DNA from: Endomychus coccineus
Lineage: Eukaryota; Arthropoda; Insecta; Coleoptera; Endomychidae
Reading direction: 5' to 3'
Assembly: GCA_958510875.1 (NCBI GenBank)
Contig: CAUEHT010000003.1
Coordinates: 558,001-622,000 of the forward strand
DNA: 64,000 bases
Positions 40,923 through 53,337 of the stretch are shown here, one piece after another (the stretch's first letter is position 1; the number at the start of each line of letters is the position of its first letter). The notes under the pieces are model-generated. The model worked only from the letters and a program-made list of their open reading frames with translations. It was not told where the DNA came from and made no database searches. A program made the position numbers and the translations under genes.

Positions 40923-41436
40923 GGCCCGTTACTCTGGAACATTATGTACGACTCATTACTCAAGCTCCCGATGCCGAGGGGTGTCGAGCTGACAACTTTT
41001 GCAGATGGCGTGGCAATTACTATTGTTGGGAAGCTTGTGGAAGAGATGGAACAACTTGCAAGCCAGGCTATTCACACTGTTCGTAGGTGGCTTTCATCGG
41101 AAGGATTGACACTGGCGGATCACAAGACTATGATAGTATTACTGACAAGTAGAAAAGTAGTGGAAACTGTCACACTGACCATTAGAAATTTTGATATTAC
41201 ATAGCAGCCATCTTTGAAATATCTAGGAATTCAGATTGACTGTAGATTGCGCTTTGAGGAGCATTTAAAACTGATTGCCGATAAAGCGACAATGGATGCA
41301 CTAAAACGCATTTTGCCCAACATTGGAGGACCAAGACCGGGCAGACGGAGACTTTTGTCAACAGTTGTCAGCTCCATGTTGCTCTACGCAGCTCCCATTT
41401 GGTGTAAGGCTATGGAGATTAAATCATACAGACGTC
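40923..41436 (+). pseudogene. LINE reverse transcriptase, right fragment
   Basis: Continues from 129: GPLLWNIMYDSLLKLPM, then the catalytic-motif position reads FADGVAI, where FADD would be expected, so a catalytic Asp is lost. A TAG follows after RNFDIT, and the frame goes on as SLKYLGIQIDCRLRFEEHL and MLLYAAPIWCKAMEI. Jockey/R1-like by these motifs. It is cut at 41436 by the Mav-E terminus. Dead element. Confidence 0.85.
41431..41436. repeat. Putative Mav-E target-site duplication, left (GACGTC)
   Basis: The six bases before the terminus AGTAGATGAACTGGACTAG. The right partner lies beyond the window, so the duplication is unconfirmed. Confidence 0.45.
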
Positions 41437-43125
41437 AGTAGATGAACTGGACTAGTTCGGCCGCAGGATATCCGGTCTCCACTTCCGGTCTAGCTGTCGA
41501 TGTGCATCCGGTGTGAGTGTGTCCTTATCAGTTTGAACGGATGTAGGTGATAAGGATTTTATTTGTAAAGAGTATACAGGGTGTGTATAAAGAGTGTGTC
41601 ACATGAGAGAGTATACAGGGTGTGTATAAAAAGTGTGTCACATGTACAGGATCACGTGACTATCACATGACAGCTGTCATGTAGGACCTAAGGTACAGAT
41701 TGCTTCGTGCAGATGTCGCCACTGAGTGACAGCTGTCATGGCGGACCTGAGGTACAGATTGCTTCGTGAAGATGTCGCCACTAAGTGACAGCTGTCATGG
41801 CGGACCTAAGGTGCAGATTGCTTCGTGAAGATGTCGCCACCAAGTGACAGCTGTCATGGTGGTCCTAAGGTACAGATTGCTTCGTAAAGATGTCACCACC
41901 GAGTGACAGCTGTCATGGCGGCCCTAAGGTACAGATTGCTTCGTGAATATGTCGCCACCAAGTGTCAGCTGTCATGGCGGACCTAAGGTACAGAATGCCC
42001 AAGTGACAGCTGTCATGGCAAACCTTAGGTACAGATTGCTTCGTGCAGATGTCGCCACCAAGTGACAGCTGTCATGACGACCCAAAAGTACATGCTAATT
42101 CGTGAAGATGTCGCCACCACATGACAGCTGTCATGGCGAACCTAAGCTACAGATTGCTTCGTGAAGATGTCACCACCACGTGACAGCTCTCATGGCAGAC
42201 CAAAGGTACAGGTTGCTTCATGGAGATGTCACCAACACATGACAGCTGTCATGGCGGACCAAAGGTACAGGTTGCTTCGTATAGGTGTCACCACCACGTG
42301 ACAGCTGTCATGGTGGGCTAAAGGTACAGGCTGCTTCGTGTAGGTGTCACCACCACGTGACAGCTGTCATGGTGAGCTAGAGGTACAGGCTGCTTCGTGT
42401 AGGTGTCACGTGACAGATGTCATGGCGGACTGAAGGTACAGGCTGCTTCGTATAGGTGTCACCACCACGTGACAGCTGTCATGGCGGGCTGAAGGTACAG
42501 GCTGCTTCGTGTAGGTGGCGCCACCAGTTTGGCTCGTCCGACTCGTGCGAATCCAAGATGACAGGCTGCTATCACAGGGCAGACGTGTGACGTCACAGCA
42601 TAAAGGTACAGACTGCTTCGTGGAGGTGTCGCCACCAGTTCGAATCGTCCGACTCTTGCGACTCGTACGTTTTTGAAATCACATGATCTGTCACGCGGTG
42701 AGATATGGTGTCTGTCACTTCGACGGAGTGTCTGTCACAAGGTGTCATGGTGGCTATCACGTACCATAGAGCTGAAGGTTATAGAGCTAACCCAACTCAA
42801 AACCATAGAGCATCATGGTGGTGGAAAGAGTTGTCATGGTGTCTGTCACGTGAGGTCTTCATCGAGGTGTCATGTCGCGTCTTGGAGGGTGTGACGTGGT
42901 GGATCCACGGAGCATCTGTCACGCGAACTGTCATGGCGGATCTATGAATGTCAACCATAGCTTTATAGGTATCAAATGAAAAGTCTTGATATGCAGAATG
43001 TTAATTTTATTGAATTGAAGATCCTGCGAACATAGTTCACGAACTCACGGGAGGCATTCATTGTTTCAATCCGGCGACCATAGTTCACGAACGATGATGA
43101 CGTCATCATCGTTCACGAACTATGA
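41437..43125 (+). repeat. Mav-E left terminal region
   Basis: Same module order as 20961-22650. Differences: a GGGTGTGTATAAA-type duplication at 41575-41640 and only about one 68-bp unit at the inner end (43030-43125, an inverted pair around ATGACGTCATCATCGTTC). No gene. Confidence 0.7.
41640..42530 (+). repeat. TGACAGCTGTCA tandem array (Mav-E)
   Basis: About 15 units of 59 bp: GTGACAGCTGTCATGGCGGA, CCTAAGGTACAGATTGCTTC, GTGAAGATGTCGCCACCAA. More regular than in Mav-D. Confidence 0.85.
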
Positions 43126-43254
43126 TGGTCAGATGAGGAATAAAATGCAAGTAATAATAATGGTATCTACTCATTATTCATCACACTGTAAAATTGAAGT
43201 TATAAGACTGTTGAATATATAAGGTGTAAAAAGTGAATAGGTAGTACATTCATG

Positions 43255-43470
43255 CACATGTTTTATCTCGTGATTCAACACTCCGACACGTGCTTCAACA
43301 TTAAGACACGTGTTCAGTCACATGTTCAGACACGTGTTTCAATAATCAGACACGTGTTAAGCACGTGCTTCAACATTCAGACACATGCTCTACTCAGACA
43401 TGTGTTCAGACACATGCATCAATAATCAGACACGTGTTTAGCACGTGCTTCAACATTCATACCTATTTCA
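43255..43470 (+). repeat. CACGTG tandem array (Mav-E)
   Basis: Eight or so degenerate units of TTCAACATTCAGACACGTG and TTTAGCACGTGCTTCAACAT, upstream of the ATPase promoter. Confidence 0.75.
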
Positions 43471-43651
43471 CACGTATTTGATACCTGATTTTGAGAGAAG
43501 CGTAGAAGTACCTAACCGCGTGATCGGACATACACAATATAACATCATCAACTAGTTTATAAACAAATGCTTATTAACATATGTTTCAGTATGATTTCGA
43601 TGCTCCTCTAGACAACATGAAGATTGTTAAGCAGGAAGACTCGTTGAATAT

Positions 43652-43657
43652 TATGAA
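43652..43657. repeat. Mav-F target-site duplication, left (TATGAA)
   Basis: TATGAA, from the ATPase codons around Met-Asn, precedes AGTAGGTATTCGGGCAC and recurs at 56304-56309. The Mav-F ATPase itself has one TATGAA at this site (47329-47334). Confidence 0.9.
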
Positions 43658-45200
<1,543 letters not shown>

Positions 45201-45240
45201 AGACGGTGGTTATTTTGTTGCATATTCTGAATCTACGTGA

Positions 45241-46060
45241 TGTGCTGAATAAGAATATACAATGTGTGATGGCACATGCCACATGTGTTTTTTCATCGAC
45301 TTGAATATCATCATCAGAGTGAAGAGGGTCTACACCGGAAGTCGTTATTTTACAACATATTTTGAATTTACATGATGAGCTGAACAAAATTTTCATCGAC
45401 TCAAGCATCATCATCAGGTTAAACCGGAAGTGGGGTATATGGTCGACTCATTGTCACACCGGAAGTGGTCATTTTATTGCATATTCTGAATCTACGTGAT
45501 GTGCTGAATAAGAATATACTATTTATATATCGAACAGTTTGACCGATCTCCCGCGATAAGGATTTGAAATTATTTTTTTTTAAGTATGGCGTTATGGGTA
45601 TCGAATGGAAGGTCTTAACGCGTAGAATGTGAACTTTCACATTTTTCGTGAGAAAAAATCTCATATGGTGCATGTAAATGAGGAAAAACCGCCAACTATA
45701 GCTTTATGGGTATCAAATGAAACATGTTGAAGCGTAGAATGTGAATTTTCACCTTTTTCGTGAAAAAATCCCATATGGTGCATGTAAATGAGGAAAAAAC
45801 CTCTATAGCTATAGCTTTATGGAGCTGTCATGTGTGTTACATCGACGAGGTGGCTATCACAAGCTCCTTCAGCAATGTGCCTCTCACATAGGTCTTCAAC
45901 GGTGTGTTATGGCAACTATCACATACCGTAGTCATAGAAACCATAGAGCTAAAGGTTATAGAGCTAACCTAAGTCGCAGAGCATCATGGTGTCTGTCATG
46001 TGGGTCTTCAATGAGGTGTCATGGTGTCCACCGTGTGAACTGTCACGGCGGCTCTTTCAT
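45241..46060. repeat. Duplicated MMP-tail and CTTTATGGGTATCAAATGAA repeats
   Basis: Three diverged copies of the segment around TTGCATATTCTGAATCTACG and GTGATGTGCTGAATAAGAAT (45212, 45349, 45474), followed by two copies of a unit with AACTATAGCTTTATGGGTAT and AGCGTAGAATGTGAATTTTC (45585-45810). The remainder (45815-46060) resembles the inner blocks of the Mav-D/Mav-E termini (ACCATAGAGCTAAAGGTTAT). No gene; frame 45819-46199 depends on a GT run. Confidence 0.65.
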
Positions 46061-46166
<106 letters not shown>

Positions 46167-46334
46167 CTATCATTAAAGCTGTCACGTGCAAAATGTTAAT
46201 TTCCATATTTTGATGTAGGGAAAATCAATATAATGCATACAAATTGGGGTGGGGGGAAACATCAGACTATAGCTTGATATGTATCGAAATACATAAGGAT
46301 TTTGACGAGTAAGTGGTGTTTTATTGAATTGAAG

Positions 46335-46865
46335 ATCCGGCGATCATAGTTTACGAACGATGATGAAGTCACTGCTTCAAGCCAATGACAGTAACTGATT
46401 CAATCCGGCGACCATAGTTTACGAACGATGATAACGTCACTGCTTCAAGCCAATGACAGTAACTGATTAAACCCGGCAGCCATAGTTTACGAACGATGAT
46501 GACGTCACTGCTTCAAGCCAATGACAGTAACTGATTCAATCCGGCGACCATAGTTTACGAACGATGATGACGTCACTGCTTCAAGCCAATGACAGTAACT
46601 GATTCAATCCGGCGACCATAGTTTACGAACGATGATGACGTCACTGCTTCAAGCCAATGACAGTAACTGATTCAACCCGGCGACCATAGTTTACGAACGA
46701 TGATGACGTCACTGCTTCAAGTCAATGACAGTAACTGATTCAACCCGGCGACCATAGTTTACGAACGATGTTGACGTCACTGCTTCGAGCCAATGACAGT
46801 AACTGATTCAACCCGGCGACCATAGTTTACGAACGATGATGACGTCATCATCGTTCACGAACTAT
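46335..46865 (+). repeat. 68-bp tandem array of Mav-F, TGACGTCA in most units
   Basis: Seven to eight units: CCATAGTTTACGAACGATGA, TGACGTCACTGCTTCAAGCC, AATGACAGTAACTGATTCAA, CCCGGCGA. It ends with an inverted half (GACGTCATCATCGTTCACGA). Upstream of the CACGTG array, the same order as in Mav-B. Confidence 0.9.
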
Positions 46866-46929
46866 GATGAGTTAATGAGGAATAAAATGTGAATAATCAT
46901 AATGATTGTATTACATTCATGCACATGTT

Positions 46930-47142
46930 TTTTCGCATGATTCAACACATGCTTTAACATCCAGTCAAGTGTTTCAGTATTCAGACACGTGTTTCAACAT
47001 TCAGACACGTGTTTCCGCATTCAGACACGTGTTTCAACATTCAGACACGTGTTTCAGTATTCAGAAACGTGTTTCAGACACGTGTTTCAGCATTCAGACA
47101 CGTATTTCAACATTCAGACACGTGTTTCAACATTCATACCTA
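46930..47142 (+). repeat. CACGTG tandem array of Mav-F
   Basis: About nine units of CATTCAGACACGTGTTTCAA with a few 13-bp variants. Lies about 90 bp upstream of the ATPase TATA box. Confidence 0.85.
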
Positions 47143-47232
47143 TTTAACATGTATTTGATACCTGATTTTGAGAGAAGCGTAGAAATACCTAGCCGCGTGA
47201 ACAGACATACACAATATAACATCATCAACTAG

Positions 47233-47240
47233 TATATAAA
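47233..47240 (+). promoter_or_regulatory. TATA box of Mav-F ATPase gene (uninterrupted reference promoter)
   Basis: TATATAAA in CAACTAGTATATAAACAAATGC. The ATPase ATG is at 47258. This undisturbed copy lets the Mav-B, Mav-C and Mav-F insertion points in the other elements be placed at the equivalents of about 47213, 47247 and 47334. Confidence 0.65.
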
Positions 47241-47257
47241 CAAATGCTTATTAACAT

Positions 47258-47983
47258 ATGTTTCAGTATGATTTCGATTTGCCTCCAGGCATGATGAAGA
47301 TTGTTAAGCAGAAAGACTCGTTGAGTATTATGAACTTAGGATCAAGCAATGAGAATGTTGAACAACCACAACGTCACAGCTCTTTGCTGCCTAATTCTCT
47401 ACGAACAATAATCTGTGGTCCAAGTAATTGTGGGAAAACAAATGTGATGTTATCTCTATTGTTAGATGCTAACGGCCTGAAATTTGAAAACGTGTACATA
47501 TATTCAAAGTCTCTACACCAACCAAAAAAAAAGTTACTAAAGGAGACATTGAAGAAAATTGAGGGACTTGGATATTTTCCTTGTACCGAAAGTGATGAGG
47601 TCATAGACCCCACAGAAGCGAGGCCTAATTCGATAATAATATTCGATGACGTGATGTTTGAGAAACAGCAGAAAATTCGTGCTTATTTTTCAAGAGGGAG
47701 ACACAACTCAATTGATAGTTTCTATCTTTGCCAGTCTTTTGCTAAATGTCCAAAACATGGATTGCGCGACAATGCCAATTGCTTGATTATTTTCAAACAG
47801 GATGAGCTCAATTTCAAACATATAATCACCGATCATGTTAGTACCGACATGTCACTCGAAGATTTCAAAGAGATATGTAGCGTATGTTGGAAAGATAAAT
47901 ATGGATTCCTTATGATAAACAAAGACTGTGATATGAACAAAGAACGTTATCCCAAAGGTTTTGATAGTTATATATACATCTAA
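47258..47983 (+). CDS. Packaging ATPase, FtsK/HerA/A32 type (Mav-F)
   Basis: 241 residues, open; starts MFQYDFDLPPGMMK. Walker A GPSNCGKTN, Walker B-like SIIIFDDVMF, then SRGRHNSIDSFYLCQSF. One local oddity is QPKKKLLKETLKK where the other copies have QPKYQLL. A TATA-like TATATATA (47988-47995) just after the stop probably serves the next gene. Confidence 0.9.
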   Translation: MFQYDFDLPPGMMKIVKQKDSLSIMNLGSSNENVEQPQRHSSLLPNSLRTIICGPSNCGKTNVMLSLLLDANGLKFENVYIYSKSLHQPKKKLLKETLKKIEGLGYFPCTESDEVIDPTEARPNSIIIFDDVMFEKQQKIRAYFSRGRHNSIDSFYLCQSFAKCPKHGLRDNANCLIIFKQDELNFKHIITDHVSTDMSLEDFKEICSVCWKDKYGFLMINKDCDMNKERYPKGFDSYIYI

Positions 47984-47987
47984 CATG

Positions 47988-47995
47988 TATATATA
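47988..47995 (+). promoter_or_regulatory. TATA-like element before DUF8207 gene (Mav-F)
   Basis: CATGTATATATACTTTCATT, about 31 bp before the ATG at 48026. The block is conserved in Mav-A (34770), Mav-B, Mav-D and Mav-E (56900), suggesting each gene has its own core promoter. Confidence 0.5.
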
Positions 47996-48025
47996 CTTTC
48001 ATTTGAAATAGACAACCCGCTCAGC

Positions 48026-49080
48026 ATGGACGTGGGTGTGAGTAACATGCTAAAGGAAAAACAACAATTGAAGAAAAAAATTTGGGAGTTAGCAAACGTT
48101 GGGAGGAAAAATATATGGCTGTGAAATTGGGTAAAGCTGAAAATGATGAGATTCTAGATAATATGTTCAGGAATGTATCTAAACCTCTGGAGGAAATTGC
48201 GAGAAATGCTGAAATAATCAAACAAAATTCGTTGGTTAAACCTAAAAGTATTGTTTCTACAGCAACACAAATGGAGAACATACCAATCCCAAATATTGTA
48301 ACTGAAGGGGAAGAGTTCGTATATAACCCCCAAAATACTGAGGAGGATGTGTTTACCCTCGAACCTACTATCGATCAGATTCGGGAAGAATTCAGAAAAC
48401 ATAAGAAAGATAATGCAGCGGCTACAGAGGAGTTTCTGCAACAATACTCCACATTAGCACGTTATTACTTGGAAGGATTCCTATTGGATGATGATGTTAA
48501 GAGATATGATGATAAAATGGGTTTACAATATAATTCAACTTTAGACAAATGGTTCATGGGTAATCAACTTATAGAGATTGATAGTGAGAGTAATATAATT
48601 ATCAAGGGTACTCCGTTCAAGGGTACCACAGGACTGTATAATTTGATATTTTACGGAGATGTTCTACCTGATACTTACACTGTGGAAGATGGGAAAAATT
48701 ACAGTCAAATGATGGAAATGACTAGTGCCCATAGACGTAATAACGATCCAGTTGATCGAATAAGATACACAGTTAAATACAAACATGTACTGAAACCTTT
48801 GATTAATTCCATGAAAAGACCCAGAGCCAAAACATACACTGGAAGTGCATATATCAAGAATGATATGCTTGAATATAACGAGAAACCTATCGAATATGTT
48901 TATTGGGATGACGTTAACGGAATTGTGGATAGACTGAGACTTCTTGTTGCATCCTCGCATGCCGGTAACAATAACGAGATAATCTCTATAATAGAAGGAT
49001 TGATAGAGGCAGGGGTAATTGAACAAAAACCAGGTGTAAGACAAATTCATCACAGTTATAAAGATGGTTTCAATGGATAA
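48026..49080 (+). pseudogene. DUF8207-like protein, single early frameshift (Mav-F)
   Basis: Starts MDVGVSNMLKEKQQL at 48026. One base is missing in the A-run near 48105 relative to Mav-E, shifting the frame after about 27 codons. From 48115 on, the frame is open to the end (MAVKLGKAENDEILD through KDGFNG). The rest of the protein is well conserved. Confidence 0.8.
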
Positions 49081-49717
49081 GTTTGGCAGAGCCTCCTCTT
49101 CCATGTGGATATATGATACAAATGTATTTAATAATAATTTCAAACAAGTTCACGGACAAGGATTATTCCTAACGAGCGATCGAAGTTATGATATGGAAAA
49201 TCGTAGATTGTGCAACGTAAAATCCCCGAATGATGATGGAGGTGTTGCAAATAAAGTGTGTGTTGATAAATTAACACACAAACTGAATCTGAAAACGGAA
49301 ACCAGTCTTAAAGATACCTTCAATGTCAGGGTTGATAATTTGATCAAAGATATCAACAAGGATCTGGATGAACATAAATTAACGAATGAGAAGGTTATTT
49401 TCAACATTGATAAACATCTGATGGACATTCAGAATAAATATAATGGAATGGGAATCTATATAAAATCAGAGTATAAAACAATCAGTGATAGTGTGAGGGA
49501 AAACAGAAATGAATTGGAAGAGATCAATAACACGTTTAACAGTATGAACATGCGTCTAAATGACATTACTAGTAAAGTGGAGGCGTTAGAACAACGGATG
49601 ACATCTGTGGAACCTTCTAAGAAGAGACCCTCATCATCCACAACAACAAAGCAGGCCTCTGTGAAACGTATATCTCCAAATCCTGTGAATATACCGAAAA
49701 AATTAATTCTACACTAG
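49064..49717 (+). CDS. Fibre-like coiled-coil protein (Mav-F)
   Basis: 217 residues from MVSMDKFGRASSSMWIYD, the ATG overlapping the DUF8207 stop by 17 bp. Head RRLCNVKSPNDDG, here followed by GVANKVCVDK (a Cys for Tyr); coiled-coil middle; tail PVNIPKKLILH. Open. Confidence 0.65.
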   Translation: MVSMDKFGRASSSMWIYDTNVFNNNFKQVHGQGLFLTSDRSYDMENRRLCNVKSPNDDGGVANKVCVDKLTHKLNLKTETSLKDTFNVRVDNLIKDINKDLDEHKLTNEKVIFNIDKHLMDIQNKYNGMGIYIKSEYKTISDSVRENRNELEEINNTFNSMNMRLNDITSKVEALEQRMTSVEPSKKRPSSSTTTKQASVKRISPNPVNIPKKLILH

Positions 49718-49734
49718 ATTTCCACATTGATAAG

Positions 49735-49941
49735 ATGAGTAGAGAACAAGTTTTGCATGAGCTTCATGAGCATAGAAGAAAGAACTTTTACCAGCGTCGA
49801 ACATACATAAAAGGACTTCAATTTAGGTGGAAAGACGTAAACTCAGGGATATGCAATACAACTAGGACGATGAATCAAGAGTCAAGATTGAGATATTTGA
49901 AACATATATTGTTAAGATTATACTTAAGTCTTGTGTATTGA
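49735..49941 (+). pseudogene. Integrase remnant with shared deletion (Mav-F)
   Basis: Starts MSREQVLHELHEHRRKNF like the intact Mav-D integrase, then runs into post-integrase intergenic sequence (QRRTYIKGLQFRWKDV...). The catalytic core is absent. The same junction is in Mav-A (36531) and Mav-B (9511). The 69-codon frame is probably meaningless. Confidence 0.8.
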
Positions 49942-50032
49942 GAAAATTGATAAAAAAATTATTTTGAGATCTTTGGTCTTTCTCCCACCCCTCGTTAAAT
50001 AACGGTGCAATCTTGAATTCTCATCAGTCTGT

Positions 50033-50172
50033 ATGGAAGCGTGCGTGGGAGAAGTTGTTCTCAATACGCTTATAAACAAGCTTTCGTTTGAACTTCAAAT
50101 CAATATAACACTTATAATTGTAGCCAATTATATTTGGAATTCCTCTCTAACTCTTCAGTTGTGGTCGACTAA
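50033..50172 (+). pseudogene. PLA2 N-terminus joined to protease C-terminus (Mav-F)
   Basis: MEACVGEVVLNTLINKL of PLA2 jumps near 50100 to the protease end (Cys region, then SNSSVVVD-type ending, stop 50170-50172). Both catalytic centres are missing. The breakpoint differs from that in Mav-A. Confidence 0.8.
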
Positions 50173-50188
50173 CATTGCATTTTATTAG

Positions 50189-50196
50189 TATATAAA
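50189..50196 (+). promoter_or_regulatory. TATA box of Mav-F penton gene
   Basis: TATATAAA in TTAGTATATAAAAAG, 29 bp upstream of the ATG at 50225, the same spacing as in Mav-B. Confidence 0.55.
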
Positions 50197-50224
50197 AAGA
50201 TTGTTGATGAAGTTTTCATCAATC

Positions 50225-50968
50225 ATGTCTCAGACGTTCACTATCACGGGTAAGAGCTTCCGCTTATCTGTAGATTTCCACCCACTTATAGAACTAGATC
50301 CTCATTCATATTATTCTATCGCACTTGTTGGTTTGCATACGTACAATAGCATCCCGAACATTGAAGAAGGTTTTAATAAATTTTATTATGAAGATGTGAA
50401 GGGTGAGGAAAAGGTAGTTACTATACCTACGGGGTCCTACGAGTTGACAGACATCGAAAATTTCATACAAAGTGCAGTTTGTGGGATAGGAGTGAAGCAA
50501 GAAGAGCGTGACCGGAAATTATCAATAAAATCTAACAACAACACTCTACACACAGAGCTGGAGAGTGATTTTGAAGTGAATTTTATTCCTAAAGATAGTA
50601 TGAGCGAACTGTTGGGGTTCAGCAAAAAGAAATTGACATCTCGCGAACTACACGTATCTGATCGACCTATAAACATAACCAAAGTTCAAACAATACGGGT
50701 GGAGTGTAACTTAACCGCAGGAGCATATTATAACAATAAGATAGCTCATACGATATATGAGTTCTCACCTCTTGTACCACCTGGGTTTTCCATTGATATA
50801 GAGCCGTAGAATCTTATTTATCTACCGGTCATCAGCAAGACGTCCTTCGATAACATCACGCTGAATATTATAGATCAGAATTGGAAACCGGTAAATTTTC
50901 GTGGAGAAGAAATTATCATACGATTGGAATTGAAAAAGATCGCTAGGGATTATGGCTCACAACAATAA
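50225..50968 (+). pseudogene. Penton-like protein with one nonsense codon (Mav-F)
   Basis: The 247-codon frame from MSQTFTITGKSFRL. An in-frame TAG at 50807-50809 (after SIDIEP) replaces a Lys codon, after which homology continues to KKIARDYGSQQ. Otherwise very close to Mav-B. Confidence 0.85.
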
Positions 50969-51054
50969 ATAATAATCCAATACTCACCACCACTCATTAT
51001 ATGGGAGGAATTCAACTGAGAAGGTTGTTGTTGCAGTAGCCATCACTTGAGAAC

Positions 51055-52364
51055 ATGGGTTTGGATTTTAGCAATAAAAGACATCTCCATAGTGGTCATC
51101 AGTCATTATCTACAACGAGCTCGAGGGAGAAGGTTGCTTCTGCATCACTATCATTGGAAAATATCAATTTTTTGAAGTCCCTTGGTTACAATGTCGGAAA
51201 AACTTCAAATATTCAACGAGCCAACCATACCTACTATCCACACACAACATCTTTTGTCAACAGCGATCAAATTGAGATATTAATCAATCAACAAGATGTG
51301 TTGGTAGATTTGGCATCGTCTGCTTTATTCATCGAGGCAGAATTCCAGCCAGAAGCAAGTGGTGATGGTGAATGTAAACTAACGAATAATAATTCGGAGC
51401 GTTTCTCTTCGAATATATTAGTTATGAATTGAATGGAAAAGAGATAGACAAAGTACGTGATCCTGGTATTGTCAGCACCATCAGAGCTTATCTAACATAT
51501 GCAAAACATGAATCTAAACCTCTAGCTATTTCTGGATGGTCATTAAAGGATGCATTGAGTTCAGTCTACAATAATAAAATCAATTTATGTATACCGCTGA
51601 ATTTTCTACTAGGCCTATTCATTGACTATAACAAAGTTTTGAGTGCAAAACATAAGCTGCGCTTGATAAGGTCTCGAACCGATAACGATTGCTATACTAA
51701 TAGCACAGGCACGAAAACGGCTGAAATAAATGTGAAGACGATAGCATTAGAAGTGCGACATGTGTTTCCAAGTGATCAGGTTAAATTTCAAATGTTGGGG
51801 AATTTGAGTTCTGAGAAACCTATTTTAATTCCATTTCGCAGCTGTGATCTGCATGAAAATCCGTTGATGAAGGAGAGCACTCGCGACATTTGGGCTGTTA
51901 AAACATCAATGAATTTGGAACGACGCAGATATGTGATTTTAGCTTTCCAAACTGATCGAAAAAATAATCCTGTTGAGCACAGTGCATATTTCGATAATAT
52001 AAACTTGCTAAATGTAAAATTATACTTGAATTCAGAGTGTTATCCATATGATGCAATGAAATTGAATTTCACCGACCAGCAATACGTGGAAGCATACCAG
52101 ATGTACTATGATTTCCAGAAATCATTTTCAAATAAAATAATAAGCGAACCCATGTTAGATTATATAGCATTCAAGAATAGAGCAATTTTTGTGATTGACT
52201 GTTCAAAACATAACGATGCTATGAAGTCATCAACAGTTGACGTCAAACTAGAGATGGAAAGTTTCCTTAATTTCCCCAAAAACACCAGGGCTTATTGCAT
52301 CATCATTAATGATCGTATAATGGAGTATTCTCCGATTACAGGATCAGTTCGGAGTTTAGTGTGA
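51055..52364 (+). pseudogene. Small protein and MCP, deleted and frameshifted (Mav-F)
   Basis: The first frame (51055-51432) is the small upstream protein MGLDFSNKRHLH, joined to MCP sequence because about 30 bp after QRAN are missing. An extra base near 51390 then ends that frame. The second frame (51429-52364, MNGKEIDKVRDPG onward) holds the remaining 311 MCP codons to VRSLV. No complete capsid protein can be made. Confidence 0.85.
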
Positions 52365-53330
52365 AGAACCATGAATCATAATGTTATTATTTTAATTCTA
52401 AATGATGTACTATCAAAATGTATTTTTCTAAATAAATGTTATTATTATTATTTTTGGTATTTTATTTCTCTCAGTTTCCCGCAAGACATCACAATAATGA
52501 ACGAGCCGTTTGGTAAAGTACAGTCCCTTGGATCAACCCATCAGGATTGTAATCTAAATTGTAAATATCGCTTCAGAGTTAGAAACAAAAATTTATGTTA
52601 CTATCTAATCAATAAATATAAATATACTTTTGTTTTATTACATGTTTACATATAATGTTCCTCAAAAAAGTGATTCAGATTATTATGTTATCTTTTCAAT
52701 TATTATAATATGTAGTAGTGGTTATAAGACAGTTTGCGGTAAATATTCTCTCTTATCTCGAGTGTTGAAGCCGATATAGTTGTCACATTCAGAATAGTGA
52801 ATATGAGAATAATAAATAACCTATCAATTCGTTGAAGCTTCTTTCCTCATGTGGGTTATCAATCTCAAACTTGAAGAATCTCAAATGAGTCTCTACAGGT
52901 AATAATAGTCAAACATATTCATTTAGCCCCGACCAACACACAGGCCCTCGTAGGCTCTCAAATGATAACAATGTTGCATACAAAATAGCTTTAGGTAATA
53001 ATCCGTTACATGGGAAATATCGATATTCTCAACAGGTAATAAAAGTGGGGTAAATTCTACAGTAGATAATTAACCTCAAAGATTTGATATCAATGAATAT
53101 TCTTTAATTCCAACACACAGCTCTTCTTTCGTGGAATTTCCTTGAAAAATATCTCGAATTAAAGGGTAACTTGTGAAAATTATAGAACTTCACGATTTTC
53201 CGTCGTTTTTTAAACAGTGAATTTTATCAGTAGGATGGGGTTATATGGTAGGTTGAGGAATAAAACTCTTTATATGCATTAATCTTTATTGAAATTACAT
53301 ATTCCAGAATCCTTGGGTACATTAACATTT
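52365..53330. other. MCP 3' flank and truncated copy of a TIR inner edge
   Basis: 52365-52740 matches the 3' flank after other MCP genes. 52740-53090 matches the inner 300 bp of the Mav-B terminal repeats (GGTAAATATTCTCTCTTATC and onward), then stops; Mav-F's own termini are different. 53090-53330 has no recognisable content. Confidence 0.6.
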
Positions 53331-53337
53331 ATTGAAA

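Noticed and set aside
40802..41204. Two frames starting before 40917 and running into the LINE
   Set aside because: They cross the Mav-A/LINE junction; the true frame is the RT frame that resumes at 40923.
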